Of a stretch of DNA of 64,000 nucleotides, positions 28,841-37,920 are shown one piece after another. The DNA is taken from NCBI GenBank assembly GCA_028691845.1, contig JAQUYL010000012.1:1-64000 (forward strand), read 5' to 3'. Positions within the stretch are counted from its first letter, which is position 1; every line of letters starts with the position of its first letter. The notes below the pieces were generated by a model. That model ran no database searches, was not told the DNA's origin, and saw nothing but the letters and a program-made list of their open reading frames with translations. The stretch comes from Opitutaceae bacterium (GTDB lineage Bacteria > Verrucomicrobiota > Verrucomicrobiia > Opitutales > Opitutaceae). Both the position numbers and the translations under genes were made by a program.

Positions 28841-29262
28841 TTAGTCTTCTTCCTTGAGCACCGCCTTCGGTATGCGCCGGACGGCCACAAATCGCGCGCG
28901 GAAGAGTTCGTCGAGCAATTGCCGCGTAGGCGCGGGAATGCGCTTCACCAAATCCTCGAGCGGCGGCAGTGGAACGTCGTCCGCTTCGGGCGAGGCTCCG
29001 CGGCGGCTGGCAGGCGGCGGTAAACTGGAGAGTGTTTCCGCAGCACGCTCTTGCGCCAGAAAGGCCGCCTCCTCGACGGATGTTGGTCCAACGGGCGCAT
29101 CCTCCTCCGCCGAGATTGCTTCCGTCTCCGAGGCGACGGGACTCCCCTCCCCCCCTTTTGCCTCCTCGAGGTCTGGTTCCCCGGTTTCTGAATTCCCCTC
29201 TCGCGACGTCCCTCCGACCCTGTCTCCCGCATCAACTGCTGCACTATCCTCTGTCGTGTTTA
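28841..29262 (-). CDS. dnaX: dnaX tau-specific tail in the -1 frame
   Basis: Immediately after the zero-frame stop of dnaX, the -1 frame is open for 140 codons to a stop at 28841-28843. It encodes an acidic, Ala/Glu/Pro-rich linker followed by a conserved-looking basic end (LEDLVKRIPAPTRQLLDELF, then RARFVAVRRIPKAVLKEED). If the A9 run is slipped over, the whole reading gives tau of 520 residues; the arithmetic fits exactly (1562 nt plus one). In other bacteria the tau tail binds the polymerase core and DnaB helicase. The tail has no start codon with a ribosome site of its own. Confidence 0.75.
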
Positions 29263-30402
29263 GTTTTTTTTTGAGCCGTCGTCGGGAAGGCCTGCGGCCA
29301 AGGCAGCTATTTCCTGAATCAGACTGTCAATGGCGCGCGCCCGGCTGGCCTCCACTGCCTTCAACAGCGTGACCTCGAAATTGACCTTCTCGGACAGGCC
29401 GTGCTTTACGCCGCCCTCGCCCTCGCGCAAGCCATCCAACAGGCGCGTCAGCTGCTCGGTGCTCAGTCTGGCGCCTCCCATCGCAGTGCTATGTCCGCCC
29501 CGGGCGATAGCGTCGAGCAGGGCCGTGCGCACATGGGCCTGGAGATCAATGAGCAGGCGGCAAAGATCGCGTCCGCTGGCGTCGCAGTCGTCCACGATCG
29601 CGATAATCCTACGGTGGTCTCCCGTCGCCAGCGCGCCAGCGAGTTCGGCGATTTTTTCGGCCCCAACCAGGCCGTAGACGTCGAGCACGTCGGCCTCGGC
29701 GATGTCGCTGCCACAGAACGAAATCATCTGGTCGAGGATGGACTGGGCATCGCGCATGCCACCGTCGGCCATGCGGGCAATGCTCGCCAGTGCGCTATCG
29801 CCCGCCTTGATTTTCTCGGCGGCAGCAATCTTTTTGAGCCGCTGGACGATCAGCTCCGTCGAGATCGGTTTCAGGTCGAACCGCTGGCAGCGCGAGATGA
29901 TCGTGGGCAGCACCTTTTGCACGTCAGTCGTGGCGAAGACAAATTTTACGTGAGCCGGCGGCTCCTCGAGCGTTTTCAGGAGCGCGTTGAACGCCGCTGC
30001 GGACAGCATGTGCACCTCGTCGATGATATAGACCTTGAACCGGCCCTGGGCTGGGGCGTAGCGCACAGTGTCGCGCAGTTCGCGCACCTGCTCCACCCCG
30101 TTGTTCGAGGCGCCGTCGATCTCGATCACGTCGAGGCAGGAGCCTTCGGCAATGGACTGGCAGATTGGATCCGCTGGATCGAAATCGGCTTTCGGCCCGC
30201 CGGTACAGTTGAGCGCCTTGGCAAAAATGCGCGCCGTGCTGGTCTTGCCCGTGCCGCGCGGCCCCACCAGCAGGTAGGCGTGGGCAATGCGACCCCGCCC
30301 GATGGCGTTCTTCAGCGTCCGGACCACGTGGTCCTGCCCGACGACGTCGTCAAACGTCTGCGGCCGCCACTTTCGTGCGATGACTTGGTAGGTGCTGGAC
30401 AC
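29260..30402 (-). CDS. dnaX: DNA polymerase III subunit gamma/tau (zero-frame product)
   Basis: DnaX is the clamp-loader ATPase. The P-loop [20 protein letters not shown], the DEAD-like IIDEVHMLS and the sensor/arginine region [20 protein letters not shown] are all present. The usual four-Cys zinc module is reduced: only C in LNC, ICQ and GSC remain. The zero frame gives 380 residues and stops at TAA right after TCA AAA AAA AAC. A GTG start at 30402 with GGAG seven bases upstream begins [13 protein letters not shown], the normal DnaX start; the frame's upstream extension to 30531 is not supported. The SRP RNA gene lies about 110 bp upstream on the same strand, a neighbour also found in Gram-positive bacteria. 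Confidence 0.92.
   Translation of the reverse strand: MSSTYQVIARKWRPQTFDDVVGQDHVVRTLKNAIGRGRIAHAYLLVGPRGTGKTSTARIFAKALNCTGGPKADFDPADPICQSIAEGSCLDVIEIDGASNNGVEQVRELRDTVRYAPAQGRFKVYIIDEVHMLSAAAFNALLKTLEEPPAHVKFVFATTDVQKVLPTIISRCQRFDLKPISTELIVQRLKKIAAAEKIKAGDSALASIARMADGGMRDAQSILDQMISFCGSDIAEADVLDVYGLVGAEKIAELAGALATGDHRRIIAIVDDCDASGRDLCRLLIDLQAHVRTALLDAIARGGHSTAMGGARLSTEQLTRLLDGLREGEGGVKHGLSEKVNFEVTLLKAVEASRARAIDSLIQEIAALAAGLPDDGSKKN
29264..29272 (-). promoter_or_regulatory. A9 slippage/frameshift site in dnaX
   Basis: Nine consecutive A residues on the coding strand lie directly before the zero-frame TAA. This matches the run that causes transcriptional slippage in Thermus thermophilus dnaX, and it also meets the X-XXY-YYZ rule for -1 ribosomal frameshifting. 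One added A, or one -1 slip, opens the 140-codon tail. A homopolymer sequencing error (true A10) would give the same open frame, so that alternative remains. Confidence 0.7.
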
Positions 30403-30510
30403 TAATCCACTCCAAATCGGCAACCGCCAATCGCAAATCAAAAATATCCGCTGCGCTCCGGAAGTGACCGGCCGCCGGCGAATCGCCCCTGGCGCTCCAG
30501 GCACAAAAAG

Positions 30511-30608
30511 TGGCCAGGCACTCCACGGCACTGGAAGAACGTCGTTACCGTTGCTACCTTCCGGTCCTGGCGGAGTTCACGCGCCTACCCATGCATGGCA
30601 CCTGGCCA
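30511..30608 (-). ncRNA. ffs: signal recognition particle RNA, small bacterial (4.5S) type
   Basis: The minus strand carries the hallmark apical loop region CAGGACCGGAAGGTAGCAAC, including GGAAG tetraloop-type sequence and the asymmetric internal loop where Ffh binds. The two ends pair: GGCCAGG (30601-30607 complement) with CCTGGCC (30512-30518 complement), with a run of five T just past the 3' end (30505-30509) as terminator. The length is about 98 nt. It works with Ffh and FtsY to send membrane proteins to the translocon. Confidence 0.9.
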
Positions 30609-30679
30609 AGGCGGACCGTAGCCCCCATCTTTCGGCTTTCAACTAAAATCAGGAACGGGCGGCTGCTCCTTCAATCGGA

Positions 30680-31234
30680 TCACTCTCCCTTACCGTCCGG
30701 CGGGAAAGGTTGACCGGGGAGGGATCCGGACGCCACATCCGCCGCCGGCTCGTCTTTCGGCCCAGTTTCGGACAGCTTCTCGAATGGGAAATGAGGTCTC
30801 CCGGATGCGTCCCTCAGCATTTCCCTCTCTTGCATCAGATGCCGCGCCCGTTCGCGCCGCTCCTGCCAGAACTCCTCAGCCTTGGGACGTTGCTCAGACG
30901 TGAGCATCTCTTTGATCCCCTTGTCGAGACGGTCGGTAATCTCGGCCGCCTGTTTGAATGACTGCTGCCGCAAATGCCGCAACTCCGTTTGCGCCGCCCG
31001 GACAAGTTTATCGATATTCCGTTGCTGGTCTGGCGTCAGGTTGACGCGTTCCGCAAACCGGCTCCGGTAGGACTGCGCCCACTGCTCGACCGGAGTCCGT
31101 TGCCGCTGCAGACGGGGGCCGGGGGCATGACGTCCGTCAAGGAAGCCCCTGTCCAGGCGCCAAATTACAAACCCTCCCGTCGCTCCGCCGGCGAGGAAGA
31201 GGGCCACGAGGACGATTTTCCAGGGTTTATCCAT
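30680..31234 (-). CDS. periplasmic heavy-metal-sensor/Spy-like protein
   Basis: This 184-residue protein has one N-terminal membrane anchor (MDKPWKIVLVALFLAGGATG) and a helical, Arg/Glu/Gln-rich periplasmic part. The segment RVNLTPDQQRNIDKLVRAAQ resembles the LTxxQ motif of the Spy/CpxP/ZraP family, and long helices follow. Such proteins act as periplasmic chaperones or metal-stress sensors. The ATG at 31234 is chosen because the membrane segment begins there; the gene starts 4 bp after the stop of a small membrane protein gene. Confidence 0.6.
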   Translation of the reverse strand: MDKPWKIVLVALFLAGGATGGFVIWRLDRGFLDGRHAPGPRLQRQRTPVEQWAQSYRSRFAERVNLTPDQQRNIDKLVRAAQTELRHLRQQSFKQAAEITDRLDKGIKEMLTSEQRPKAEEFWQERRERARHLMQEREMLRDASGRPHFPFEKLSETGPKDEPAADVASGSLPGQPFPPDGKGE

Positions 31235-31238
31235 GACA

Positions 31239-31580
31239 TCAGAACACTTCGAGAAGCTCGGCCACCGGGTCAATCATGCCGAGTCCATCGTCCTCTGCCG
31301 GGCTGACCGGCAGGACGATATTGACCACAATGCTCGCCCCTAACAGCAGACAGGCGACGAGCAGCGCGCGCACCGAGAACCGTCCGAAAGACGCCCATGG
31401 ATCTGCCGCCGCCGCCTGCGGTGGGGCTTCCCCATGCAAACAGGGACGCCGCCCGGCCCGGCCCGCGCGAGCGGGGTTGGGCAAACAGCACCGAGAATCC
31501 CCGTGACCTGCCCCGGGGAGCAGTGTTGGCGAAAGGACGGCATTCAATCGTGCAACCCAGTATACGGGCCGGCATAACAT
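31239..31580 (-). CDS. small single-span membrane protein, start uncertain
   Basis: The C-terminal 55 residues are convincing: one membrane span (FSVRALLVACLLLGASIVVN) followed by a short acidic tail that ends 4 bp before the Spy-like gene. The N-terminal half is Ala/Arg/Pro-rich and does not look like a usual protein. An ATG at 31575 with an ideal GGAGG spacing belongs to another frame, so either translation starts further in, or the gene has a frameshift. It could be an anti-sigma-like partner of the Spy-like protein, but nothing proves that. Confidence 0.4.
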   Translation of the reverse strand: MLCRPVYWVARLNAVLSPTLLPGAGHGDSRCCLPNPARAGRAGRRPCLHGEAPPQAAAADPWASFGRFSVRALLVACLLLGASIVVNIVLPVSPAEDDGLGMIDPVAELLEVF

Positions 31581-31666
31581 CCTCCAAAATAAAAGCTGGC
31601 CCGCGATCGCGGGTTTATTTCGCGTGACTCGAGGGAGCCCCGTGATTTTGCTCCCCTCCCTTCCGA

Positions 31667-33358
31667 ATGTCTGCCGCTCTCACCCCCTCCTATCGTCGCG
31701 ATCTGCTGCTGCTAACGCTGCTCTTCGGCCTCCTCTTCGGCTTTCGGCTCGGCAGCTACCCGCTGGCCAACCCTGATGAGGGCCGCTACGCGGAAATTCC
31801 CCGTGAAATGGCCGCAACCGGCGACTACATCACTCCCCGTCTTAATGGCGTGCCCTACTTCGAAAAGCCGCCGCTGATGTACTGGCTGGGTGCGATCTCC
31901 ATCCGGTGCTTTGGCTCCAGCGAATGGGTGATGCGCGCCTGGCCCGCGCTGTTCGGCCTTGCAGGCGTGCTGGCGACCTACGGCACCACGCGGCGTCTCT
32001 ATGGACGCGACGCGGGCTGGTGGGCCGCCGTGGTCCTCGGTACTTCGCTGCTCTGGTTCGGGCTCAGCCGCCTGCTGCTGCTGGACATGGCCGTGTCATT
32101 TTTCATTGCGGGCACCCTGTTCGCCTTCATCGCCGCGCTGCAGGAGCCGCCCGGCCGCCGGCGGCGCCTGCTTTTCTATGCGCTCTATGCCTGCGCAGCG
32201 TGCGCCACGCTGACCAAGGGGTTGATCGGCTTCATGCTGCCCGGAGCCGTCATCTTTCTGTGGCTCCTGTTGCTGAACCAGTGGTCGCGACTGCGTCCGC
32301 TCTACCTGCCGACCGGACTGGTGCTTTTTCTGGCGATCGCCGCCCCCTGGCACGTGCTGGCCTCCCTGGCCAACCACTCGGCTGTAAAGGAACAAGACTT
32401 CGCTTGGTTCTACTTTGTCCACGAACATTTCCTTCGCTTCACCACGACCATCCATGGCCGCCATCAGCCGTGGTGGTTTTTTGTGCCGATTCTGATTTTC
32501 GGTCTATTCCCCTGGGTCGTCTTCCTGCCCCAAGCCTTGCGCCAGATGCTGGCGGGCGGCTGGGCCGCACGCCGGGAACGCGCCCCGGCGTGGTTTTTCG
32601 TTTTCTGGGCGGCTTTCATCTTCCTGTTTTTTTCCAAATCCAGTTCGAAGCTCATCCCTTACATTCTGCCGGTCTTTCCGGCCGTCGCGGCGCTCCTGGG
32701 CACTTTTCTGGCCCGCACATTTGCCGAGGGCGAACGAAAGGCACTGCGGGTGGGCGTCATCCTTTTCACCGTGCTTTGCTGCCTGATTGTGATCGCCGCC
32801 TGGGTCGCACTCTCGGGCCGCCCGGAGCCGCAACGCCTAGCCCTGCTGCCCTACTTCTCCCTGCTGCTGCTGGTGCTCGTCGCCGGCTCGGCCGCAACCC
32901 TGCTGGTGCATGCCCGCCGCGGTCCTCATTTTGCCATCAGCCAGATCGCCCTCACCGCCGCCGCTTTCAGCGCGTCGATGACTTATGTCATTCCCGAGGC
33001 CCAGCGCGCCTCGACCAAGCCTCTGGCGGAAATCTACCGGCCGCTGGCCCACCCGGGAGACCGCCTCTTCCAATATCGCGGTTTTTTCCATGACTTCACC
33101 TTTTACACCGGCCGCACGGTCGACCTCGTCGATTATCACGATGAACTTGAAGTGCAGTTTTTGACACCGGCCGAACGGGCCGCACGGTTCATTGACGAAG
33201 CGGAGTTCCGCAGGCGCTGGGCCGAGCCGGTCCCCGCCTATGCCCTGGGGAAGAAACAGGACCTGGCCGCGCTTTTTGCCGACAAGGCTTTTCGGTATCG
33301 CCTCCTCGGCGAAACCCGCGAACATTGCTTTTTCTCGAACCAGTCCGCCGCCCCCTGA
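31667..33358 (+). CDS. arnT: lipid A 4-amino-4-deoxy-L-arabinose transferase
   Basis: ArnT moves L-Ara4N from undecaprenyl phosphate to lipid A on the periplasmic side, reducing the negative charge of the outer membrane. The 563-residue protein is a GT-C glycosyltransferase (family 39/83) with about 12 membrane spans. The first periplasmic loop holds NPDEGRYAEIPREM and NGVPYFEKPPLMYW, with the Asp-Glu pair and Lys typical of ArnT. It begins the arn cluster and overlaps arnB by one base (TGATG). Confidence 0.88.
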   Translation: MSAALTPSYRRDLLLLTLLFGLLFGFRLGSYPLANPDEGRYAEIPREMAATGDYITPRLNGVPYFEKPPLMYWLGAISIRCFGSSEWVMRAWPALFGLAGVLATYGTTRRLYGRDAGWWAAVVLGTSLLWFGLSRLLLLDMAVSFFIAGTLFAFIAALQEPPGRRRRLLFYALYACAACATLTKGLIGFMLPGAVIFLWLLLLNQWSRLRPLYLPTGLVLFLAIAAPWHVLASLANHSAVKEQDFAWFYFVHEHFLRFTTTIHGRHQPWWFFVPILIFGLFPWVVFLPQALRQMLAGGWAARRERAPAWFFVFWAAFIFLFFSKSSSKLIPYILPVFPAVAALLGTFLARTFAEGERKALRVGVILFTVLCCLIVIAAWVALSGRPEPQRLALLPYFSLLLLVLVAGSAATLLVHARRGPHFAISQIALTAAAFSASMTYVIPEAQRASTKPLAEIYRPLAHPGDRLFQYRGFFHDFTFYTGRTVDLVDYHDELEVQFLTPAERAARFIDEAEFRRRWAEPVPAYALGKKQDLAALFADKAFRYRLLGETREHCFFSNQSAAP

Positions 33359-34515
33359 TGGCCACTCCCCCTACCAAGACCGAGTTTCTTCCGTTCACGC
33401 GCCCCTCCATCGATGAGGAGACCATCGCCGGCGTGGCCGAGGTGCTGCGCTCCGGCTGGATCACCTCCGGCCCGCAGGTCAAGGCATTCGAAGCCAGAGT
33501 TTCCGAGTATCTCGGCGGCCGCCCTGTGCGCGCCTTCAACTCCGGCACGTGCACGATGGAGATCGCGCTGCGCATCGCGGGGATCGGTCCGGGCCACGAG
33601 GTAATCACGACGCCGCTTTCCTGGGTGGCGACCAGCAACGTCATCCTCGAGGTTGGCGCCCGTCCGGTCTTCGTCGACATCGACCCGGTGACCCGGAATA
33701 TCGATCTCGATCGCATCGAGGCGGCCATAACCCCGGCGACGCGCGCCATCATCCCGGTCGATCTGGCCGGCCTGCCGGTGGACCGCGACCGTTTGTACGC
33801 CATCGCCCGGCGGCACCATCTGCGCGTCATCGAGGATGCCGCCCAGGCCTTCGGCAGCAATTGGCAGACACGCCCAATCGGTTCCTTCGGCGACTTTGTC
33901 TCCTTCAGTTTTCATCCCAACAAGAATGTCACGACGATCGAGGGTGGCTGTCTCGTGCTCAACGACGAGCGCGAGGCGCGGCTGGCCGAGCAATACCGCC
34001 TGCAGGGCGTGGTGCGATCCGGCTACGACGGCATGGAAGTCGAGCTGGCCGGCGGCAAATTCAACCTGACCGACGTGGCGGCACGCGTGGGGCTCGGCCA
34101 GCTGCCCCGGCTGGAAGCCTTCACAGCAAGGCGCCGCGAACTCGCCCGCATCTACTTTGCGCGATTCGAGGCGTGCCGGATTCGCGAACTCGGCCTGCAA
34201 CTGCCGGTCGCGGATTTCGCGAACAGCAACTGGCACATGTTCCAGGTTGTGCTGCCGGAAGCCCGGCTCGCGATCAAACGCTCGGAAATAATGGCGCAGA
34301 TGCACGCGGCCGGCATAGGCACAGGCGTGCATTATCCGGCGATCCATCTTTTTGCGCTCTACCGCCGGCTGGGCTGGAAGGAGGGCGATTTCCCGCACGC
34401 CGAATATGCGGGCCGCAACATTCTTACGCTGCCGCTGTTCCCCGCCATGACATCTGCCGACGTCAGCCGGGTCGTGGACGCCCTGGCCGCCATTCTCCGG
34501 CAGAATCAGCGATGA
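33358..34515 (+). CDS. arnB: UDP-Ara4O aminotransferase
   Basis: ArnB is a PLP enzyme of the DegT/DnrJ/EryC1/StrS family that turns UDP-4-ketopentose into UDP-L-Ara4N using glutamate. In its 385 residues the start EFLPFTRPSIDEETIAGVAE matches ArnB closely. The PLP lysine is in SFHPNKNVTTIEGG, the phosphate-binding region in FNSGTCTMEIALR, and GTGVHYPAIHLFALY is a family pattern near the end. The ATG at 33358 overlaps the arnT stop, so they are translationally coupled; an upstream open extension inside arnT is not needed. Confidence 0.9.
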   Translation: MATPPTKTEFLPFTRPSIDEETIAGVAEVLRSGWITSGPQVKAFEARVSEYLGGRPVRAFNSGTCTMEIALRIAGIGPGHEVITTPLSWVATSNVILEVGARPVFVDIDPVTRNIDLDRIEAAITPATRAIIPVDLAGLPVDRDRLYAIARRHHLRVIEDAAQAFGSNWQTRPIGSFGDFVSFSFHPNKNVTTIEGGCLVLNDEREARLAEQYRLQGVVRSGYDGMEVELAGGKFNLTDVAARVGLGQLPRLEAFTARRRELARIYFARFEACRIRELGLQLPVADFANSNWHMFQVVLPEARLAIKRSEIMAQMHAAGIGTGVHYPAIHLFALYRRLGWKEGDFPHAEYAGRNILTLPLFPAMTSADVSRVVDALAAILRQNQR

Positions 34516-34659
34516 CGAGCCCGGAGTCCATATTCACCGGCACGACCCATCCGCCCATGGGGTCCTGCACTGCGGGGCAGCGGAACCGGACGGAGGGAAC
34601 GCGCACCCGGGCAAACCGGACTCGCGGTAACGAGGGAAAAGACTATACTGCCTTCGATC

Positions 34660-35607
34660 ATGCCTGAGCCTGTCAAAGCCGTATTCCTCTCCGTAGTCAT
34701 TCCCGTGTTCAACGAAGAGCCCAACCTGCCGACCCTCTTTGCCCGCCTCTTCCCGGTGCTCGACGGACTGGGGAAAACCTACGAGGTCCTTTTCACCAAT
34801 GACGGCAGCTCCGACCGCTCGTTTGAACTGCTCCGCGGCCAGCATGCGGCCCGGTCCGACGTCACCCGGGTCATCGATTTCAACGCCAACTACGGCCAGC
34901 ACATGGCCGTCATGGCCGCATTCGAACGCGTGCGCGGCGAAATCGTCATCACCCTCGATGCGGACCTGCAGGACCCGCCGGAGGAGATCCCGAAGCTGCT
35001 TGAAAAGATCGACGCCGGCTTCGACTACGTCGGTGGCCGCCGGATCAATCGCAAGGACAACCTGTTCCGCTCCCTCGCCTCCCGGATCGTTAATTTTGTC
35101 CGCAGTCAGACGACCAACATCGAGATGACGGACCAGGGCTGCATGTTGCGAGCCTACCGTCGCGCCGTGGTCGACGCTGTCGTGCGCAGCGGCGCCATCA
35201 ACACCTTCATCCCCGCCCTCGCCTACAGCTTTTCCAGCAAACCCACAGAGGTCGACGTGAGGCACGACGAGCGGCTCGCCGGCGAGTCGAACTACTCGAT
35301 CTACAAGCTCATCCGCCTCAACTTTGACCTCATCACCGGTTTCACCCTGGTGCCCCTGCAGCTCTTCACGATCCTCAGCCTGCTCTGCGCCACTGGCAGC
35401 CTCGTGCTCGTGCTCTACCTCGCGTACCGCCGGATCTTTCTCGGCGTCGAAGTCGAGGGCGTGTTCACCCTGTTTGGCATTTTGTTCTTCCTGCTCAGCG
35501 TCGCGATGGTCGGCATCGGTCTCATCGGCGAATATGTCGGTCGCACCTACCAGGTCATCCGCACCCGCCAGCGCTACTTCGTCCGGGAGATATTGGAGAT
35601 CAAGTGA
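34660..35607 (+). CDS. arnC: undecaprenyl-phosphate Ara4-formyl-N transferase
   Basis: ArnC attaches Ara4FN from UDP to undecaprenyl phosphate at the cytoplasmic face. It is a GT2 enzyme of 315 residues: VVIPVFNEEPNLPTLF at the start, FTNDGSSDRS for nucleotide binding, LDADLQDPPEEIPKL with the DxD-like catalytic acids, and two C-terminal membrane spans at about 230-255 and 270-290. It lies third in the arn order, after a 144-bp gap that shows no gene. Confidence 0.9.
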   Translation: MPEPVKAVFLSVVIPVFNEEPNLPTLFARLFPVLDGLGKTYEVLFTNDGSSDRSFELLRGQHAARSDVTRVIDFNANYGQHMAVMAAFERVRGEIVITLDADLQDPPEEIPKLLEKIDAGFDYVGGRRINRKDNLFRSLASRIVNFVRSQTTNIEMTDQGCMLRAYRRAVVDAVVRSGAINTFIPALAYSFSSKPTEVDVRHDERLAGESNYSIYKLIRLNFDLITGFTLVPLQLFTILSLLCATGSLVLVLYLAYRRIFLGVEVEGVFTLFGILFFLLSVAMVGIGLIGEYVGRTYQVIRTRQRYFVREILEIK

Positions 35608-35767
35608 CGTGACGGAGTCAGGGAATACCGCCGCGCCGGGGGAACTTGCCGCCCGGGTCGGCCAGCCGGGCAAATTTGAATGGCCAAAATGCCCGCACGG
35701 CGCCGTATTGGCTTCTTTCGCCCGCCCCGGGAAATAATCCCGCGGGCCGGCGCCAACCACCCGGCCC

Positions 35768-36673
35768 ATGTCCAAACCCCGCATCCTCTTCTTCGGCTAC
35801 AGCGAAGCCGGTTATACGTGCCTCGATCTGCTGCTGTCGCGCGGCGACAACGTCGTCGCACTCATCACGCATGAGGACAACCCCCACGAAAAAATCTGGT
35901 TCAAGACGCCTGCCGTCGCCGCCCGCGAGCATGGCGTGCCCGTGCACACCCCTCAGGGCGTCAACACGCCGGAATGGATCGCCCGCATCGCGGCCATGCA
36001 GCCCGAGCTGATCCTGTCGGTTTACTACCGCAACATGATCAGCACAAAGATCCTGGATCTCGCCCGGCTCGGCGCATTCAACATCCACGGTTCGCTGCTG
36101 CCGAAATACCGCGGCCGGGCGCCGGTCAACTGGGCCGTGCTCAACGGTGAACCCCGCATCGGCATGACGCTCCACCGCATGGTCCGCCAGGCTGACGCCG
36201 GCGCCATCGTCGACCAGGAGGGCGTCGACCTTGGCCCCCGGGACACCGCCAAACAGGCATTCCTCAAGGTTCTTCCTTGCGCCCGCCGCGTGCTCGAACG
36301 CCAGATCGACGCCCTGCTCGCCGGCACCGCCAGGGAAACACCGCAGGATGATTCGCAGGCCACTTATTTCGGCGGACGCAAACCCGAGGACGGCCGCATC
36401 AACTGGGCGCAGACCTCGGCCCAGATTTTCAACCTCATCCGCGCCGTCACCGATCCCTACCCCGGGGCTTTCACCGACGCCGGTCCGGCCCGCCTCATGG
36501 TCTGGTGGGCCGAACCCGATTCACCGGTCGCCCGCGGGCGCCACGGCCGGCCCGGCGAAGTGCTCTCCCTGATCCCGCTGGTTATCGCCACCGGCGACGG
36601 AGCCCTGGAACTCACCCGCACCGAATGGCGCGGTGGCCTGATCCCGGCCGTTCAAATCGGACAGATGCTTTAG
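35768..36673 (+). CDS. arnA: UDP-Ara4N formyltransferase (ArnA N-terminal half as a separate gene)
   Basis: This enzyme formylates UDP-L-Ara4N with 10-formyl-THF. The 301-residue protein carries the formyltransferase catalytic triad: Asn105 and His107 (FNIHGSLLPKYRGRAPVNW) and Asp143 (QADAGAIVD). The start RILFFGYSEAGYTCLDLLL resembles ArnA. In E. coli this domain is fused to the decarboxylase; here the decarboxylase is a separate gene 163 bp downstream, so ArnA is split. Confidence 0.88.
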   Translation: MSKPRILFFGYSEAGYTCLDLLLSRGDNVVALITHEDNPHEKIWFKTPAVAAREHGVPVHTPQGVNTPEWIARIAAMQPELILSVYYRNMISTKILDLARLGAFNIHGSLLPKYRGRAPVNWAVLNGEPRIGMTLHRMVRQADAGAIVDQEGVDLGPRDTAKQAFLKVLPCARRVLERQIDALLAGTARETPQDDSQATYFGGRKPEDGRINWAQTSAQIFNLIRAVTDPYPGAFTDAGPARLMVWWAEPDSPVARGRHGRPGEVLSLIPLVIATGDGALELTRTEWRGGLIPAVQIGQML

Positions 36674-36836
36674 GAAGGGACTGGCGGAGGGCAGCCTGGC
36701 GTCGGAGGCGGAGGCTGCATGCGTTTCCAGGCCCGAGTGGGCTCTGCGCCTTGCGCAGAAAGGCGGGTATCATCTTTTTCGTGTCTTTTCACGGCTTTCG
36801 TGGTTAACCGTTCTGCATTCTTCCGCCCATAGCCTC

Positions 36837-37874
36837 ATGTCTACCAAAGTCCTCCTCCTCGGTGCCAACGGTTTCATCGGCAGCTCACTCACACACGCCA
36901 TCCTGAAGAAGACCGACTGGGAGGTCTACGGCATGGACGTGGGCGACCATAAATTGGGCAACTGCCTCGGTCATCCACGCTTCAAGTTCGTCGAGGGTGA
37001 CGTCATGATATCGCGCGAATGGATCGAGTACCACGTCAAGAAATGCGACGCCGTGCTGCCGCTGGTGGCCATCGCCAACCCCGCCCAGTATGTCAAGGAT
37101 CCCCTGCGGGTGTTCGAACTCGATTTCGAGTCCAATCTCGCCGTCGTCCGCCAGTGCGCAAAATACAGGAAGCGCATCATCTTCCCCTCCACCTCCGAGG
37201 TGTATGGCATGTGCACGGATCGCGAGCTCGACGAGGAAACGAGCACCTTGGTTTACGGCCCGATCGACAAGCAGCGCTGGATCTACGCCTGCTCCAAGCA
37301 GCTGCTCGACCGCGTCATCTACGCTTACGGCGTGCGCGACGGCATCGACTACACGCTCTTCCGTCCGTTCAACTGGATCGGACCCAAGCTCGACAACGTC
37401 TTTGAACCCAAGGAAGGCAGCTCGCGCCTGTTCACCCAGTTCATCAGCAACGTCATTTTCAAAAAGCCCATCCAGCTCGTCGACGGCGGCAAACAAGGCC
37501 GCTCCTTCACCTTCATCGACGACGGCATCGACGCCCTGCTGCGCATCATCGCGAACAAGAACGGTCGCGCTTCGCGACAGATATTCAACATCGGCAATCC
37601 GAAAAACAATGTCAGCGTCGCCCAACTGGCGAAGCTCATCATCTCCGCCTTCCGGGAATACCCCGAATATCGCGAGCACGCCGCACAGGCCAGGGTCGTG
37701 GTGGTGCCGTCGGGCAAATATTTTGGCAAATACTACCAGGACATCCAGAATCGCGTCCCCTCCATCACCCACATCCGGAGGCAGCTCGGATGGAAGCCGC
37801 AGGTTGATCTCAAGACCGCCATCAAGCTGACGCTCGACTATCATCTCGCGCACAAGGACTACCAGCTCGAGTGA
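36837..37874 (+). CDS. arnA: UDP-glucuronate decarboxylase (ArnA C-terminal half as a separate gene)
   Basis: This 345-residue short-chain-dehydrogenase-type protein oxidises and decarboxylates UDP-glucuronate to the 4-keto-pentose used by ArnB. NAD binding is at LLLGANGFIGSSL (residues 6-18). The active site shows Thr119-Ser120-Glu121 (PSTSEVYG) and Tyr150-x3-Lys154 (YACSK), the arrangement known for the ArnA decarboxylase, and the tail HIRRQLGWKPQVDLKTAIKL matches it well. Its substrate sets it apart from general UDP-xylose synthases, supported by its place among arn genes. Confidence 0.9.
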   Translation: MSTKVLLLGANGFIGSSLTHAILKKTDWEVYGMDVGDHKLGNCLGHPRFKFVEGDVMISREWIEYHVKKCDAVLPLVAIANPAQYVKDPLRVFELDFESNLAVVRQCAKYRKRIIFPSTSEVYGMCTDRELDEETSTLVYGPIDKQRWIYACSKQLLDRVIYAYGVRDGIDYTLFRPFNWIGPKLDNVFEPKEGSSRLFTQFISNVIFKKPIQLVDGGKQGRSFTFIDDGIDALLRIIANKNGRASRQIFNIGNPKNNVSVAQLAKLIISAFREYPEYREHAAQARVVVVPSGKYFGKYYQDIQNRVPSITHIRRQLGWKPQVDLKTAIKLTLDYHLAHKDYQLE

Positions 37875-37920
37875 CCCCTCCCGGGTGGCGGGATAAATCC
37901 GCGCCTGCCACCGGACCATC

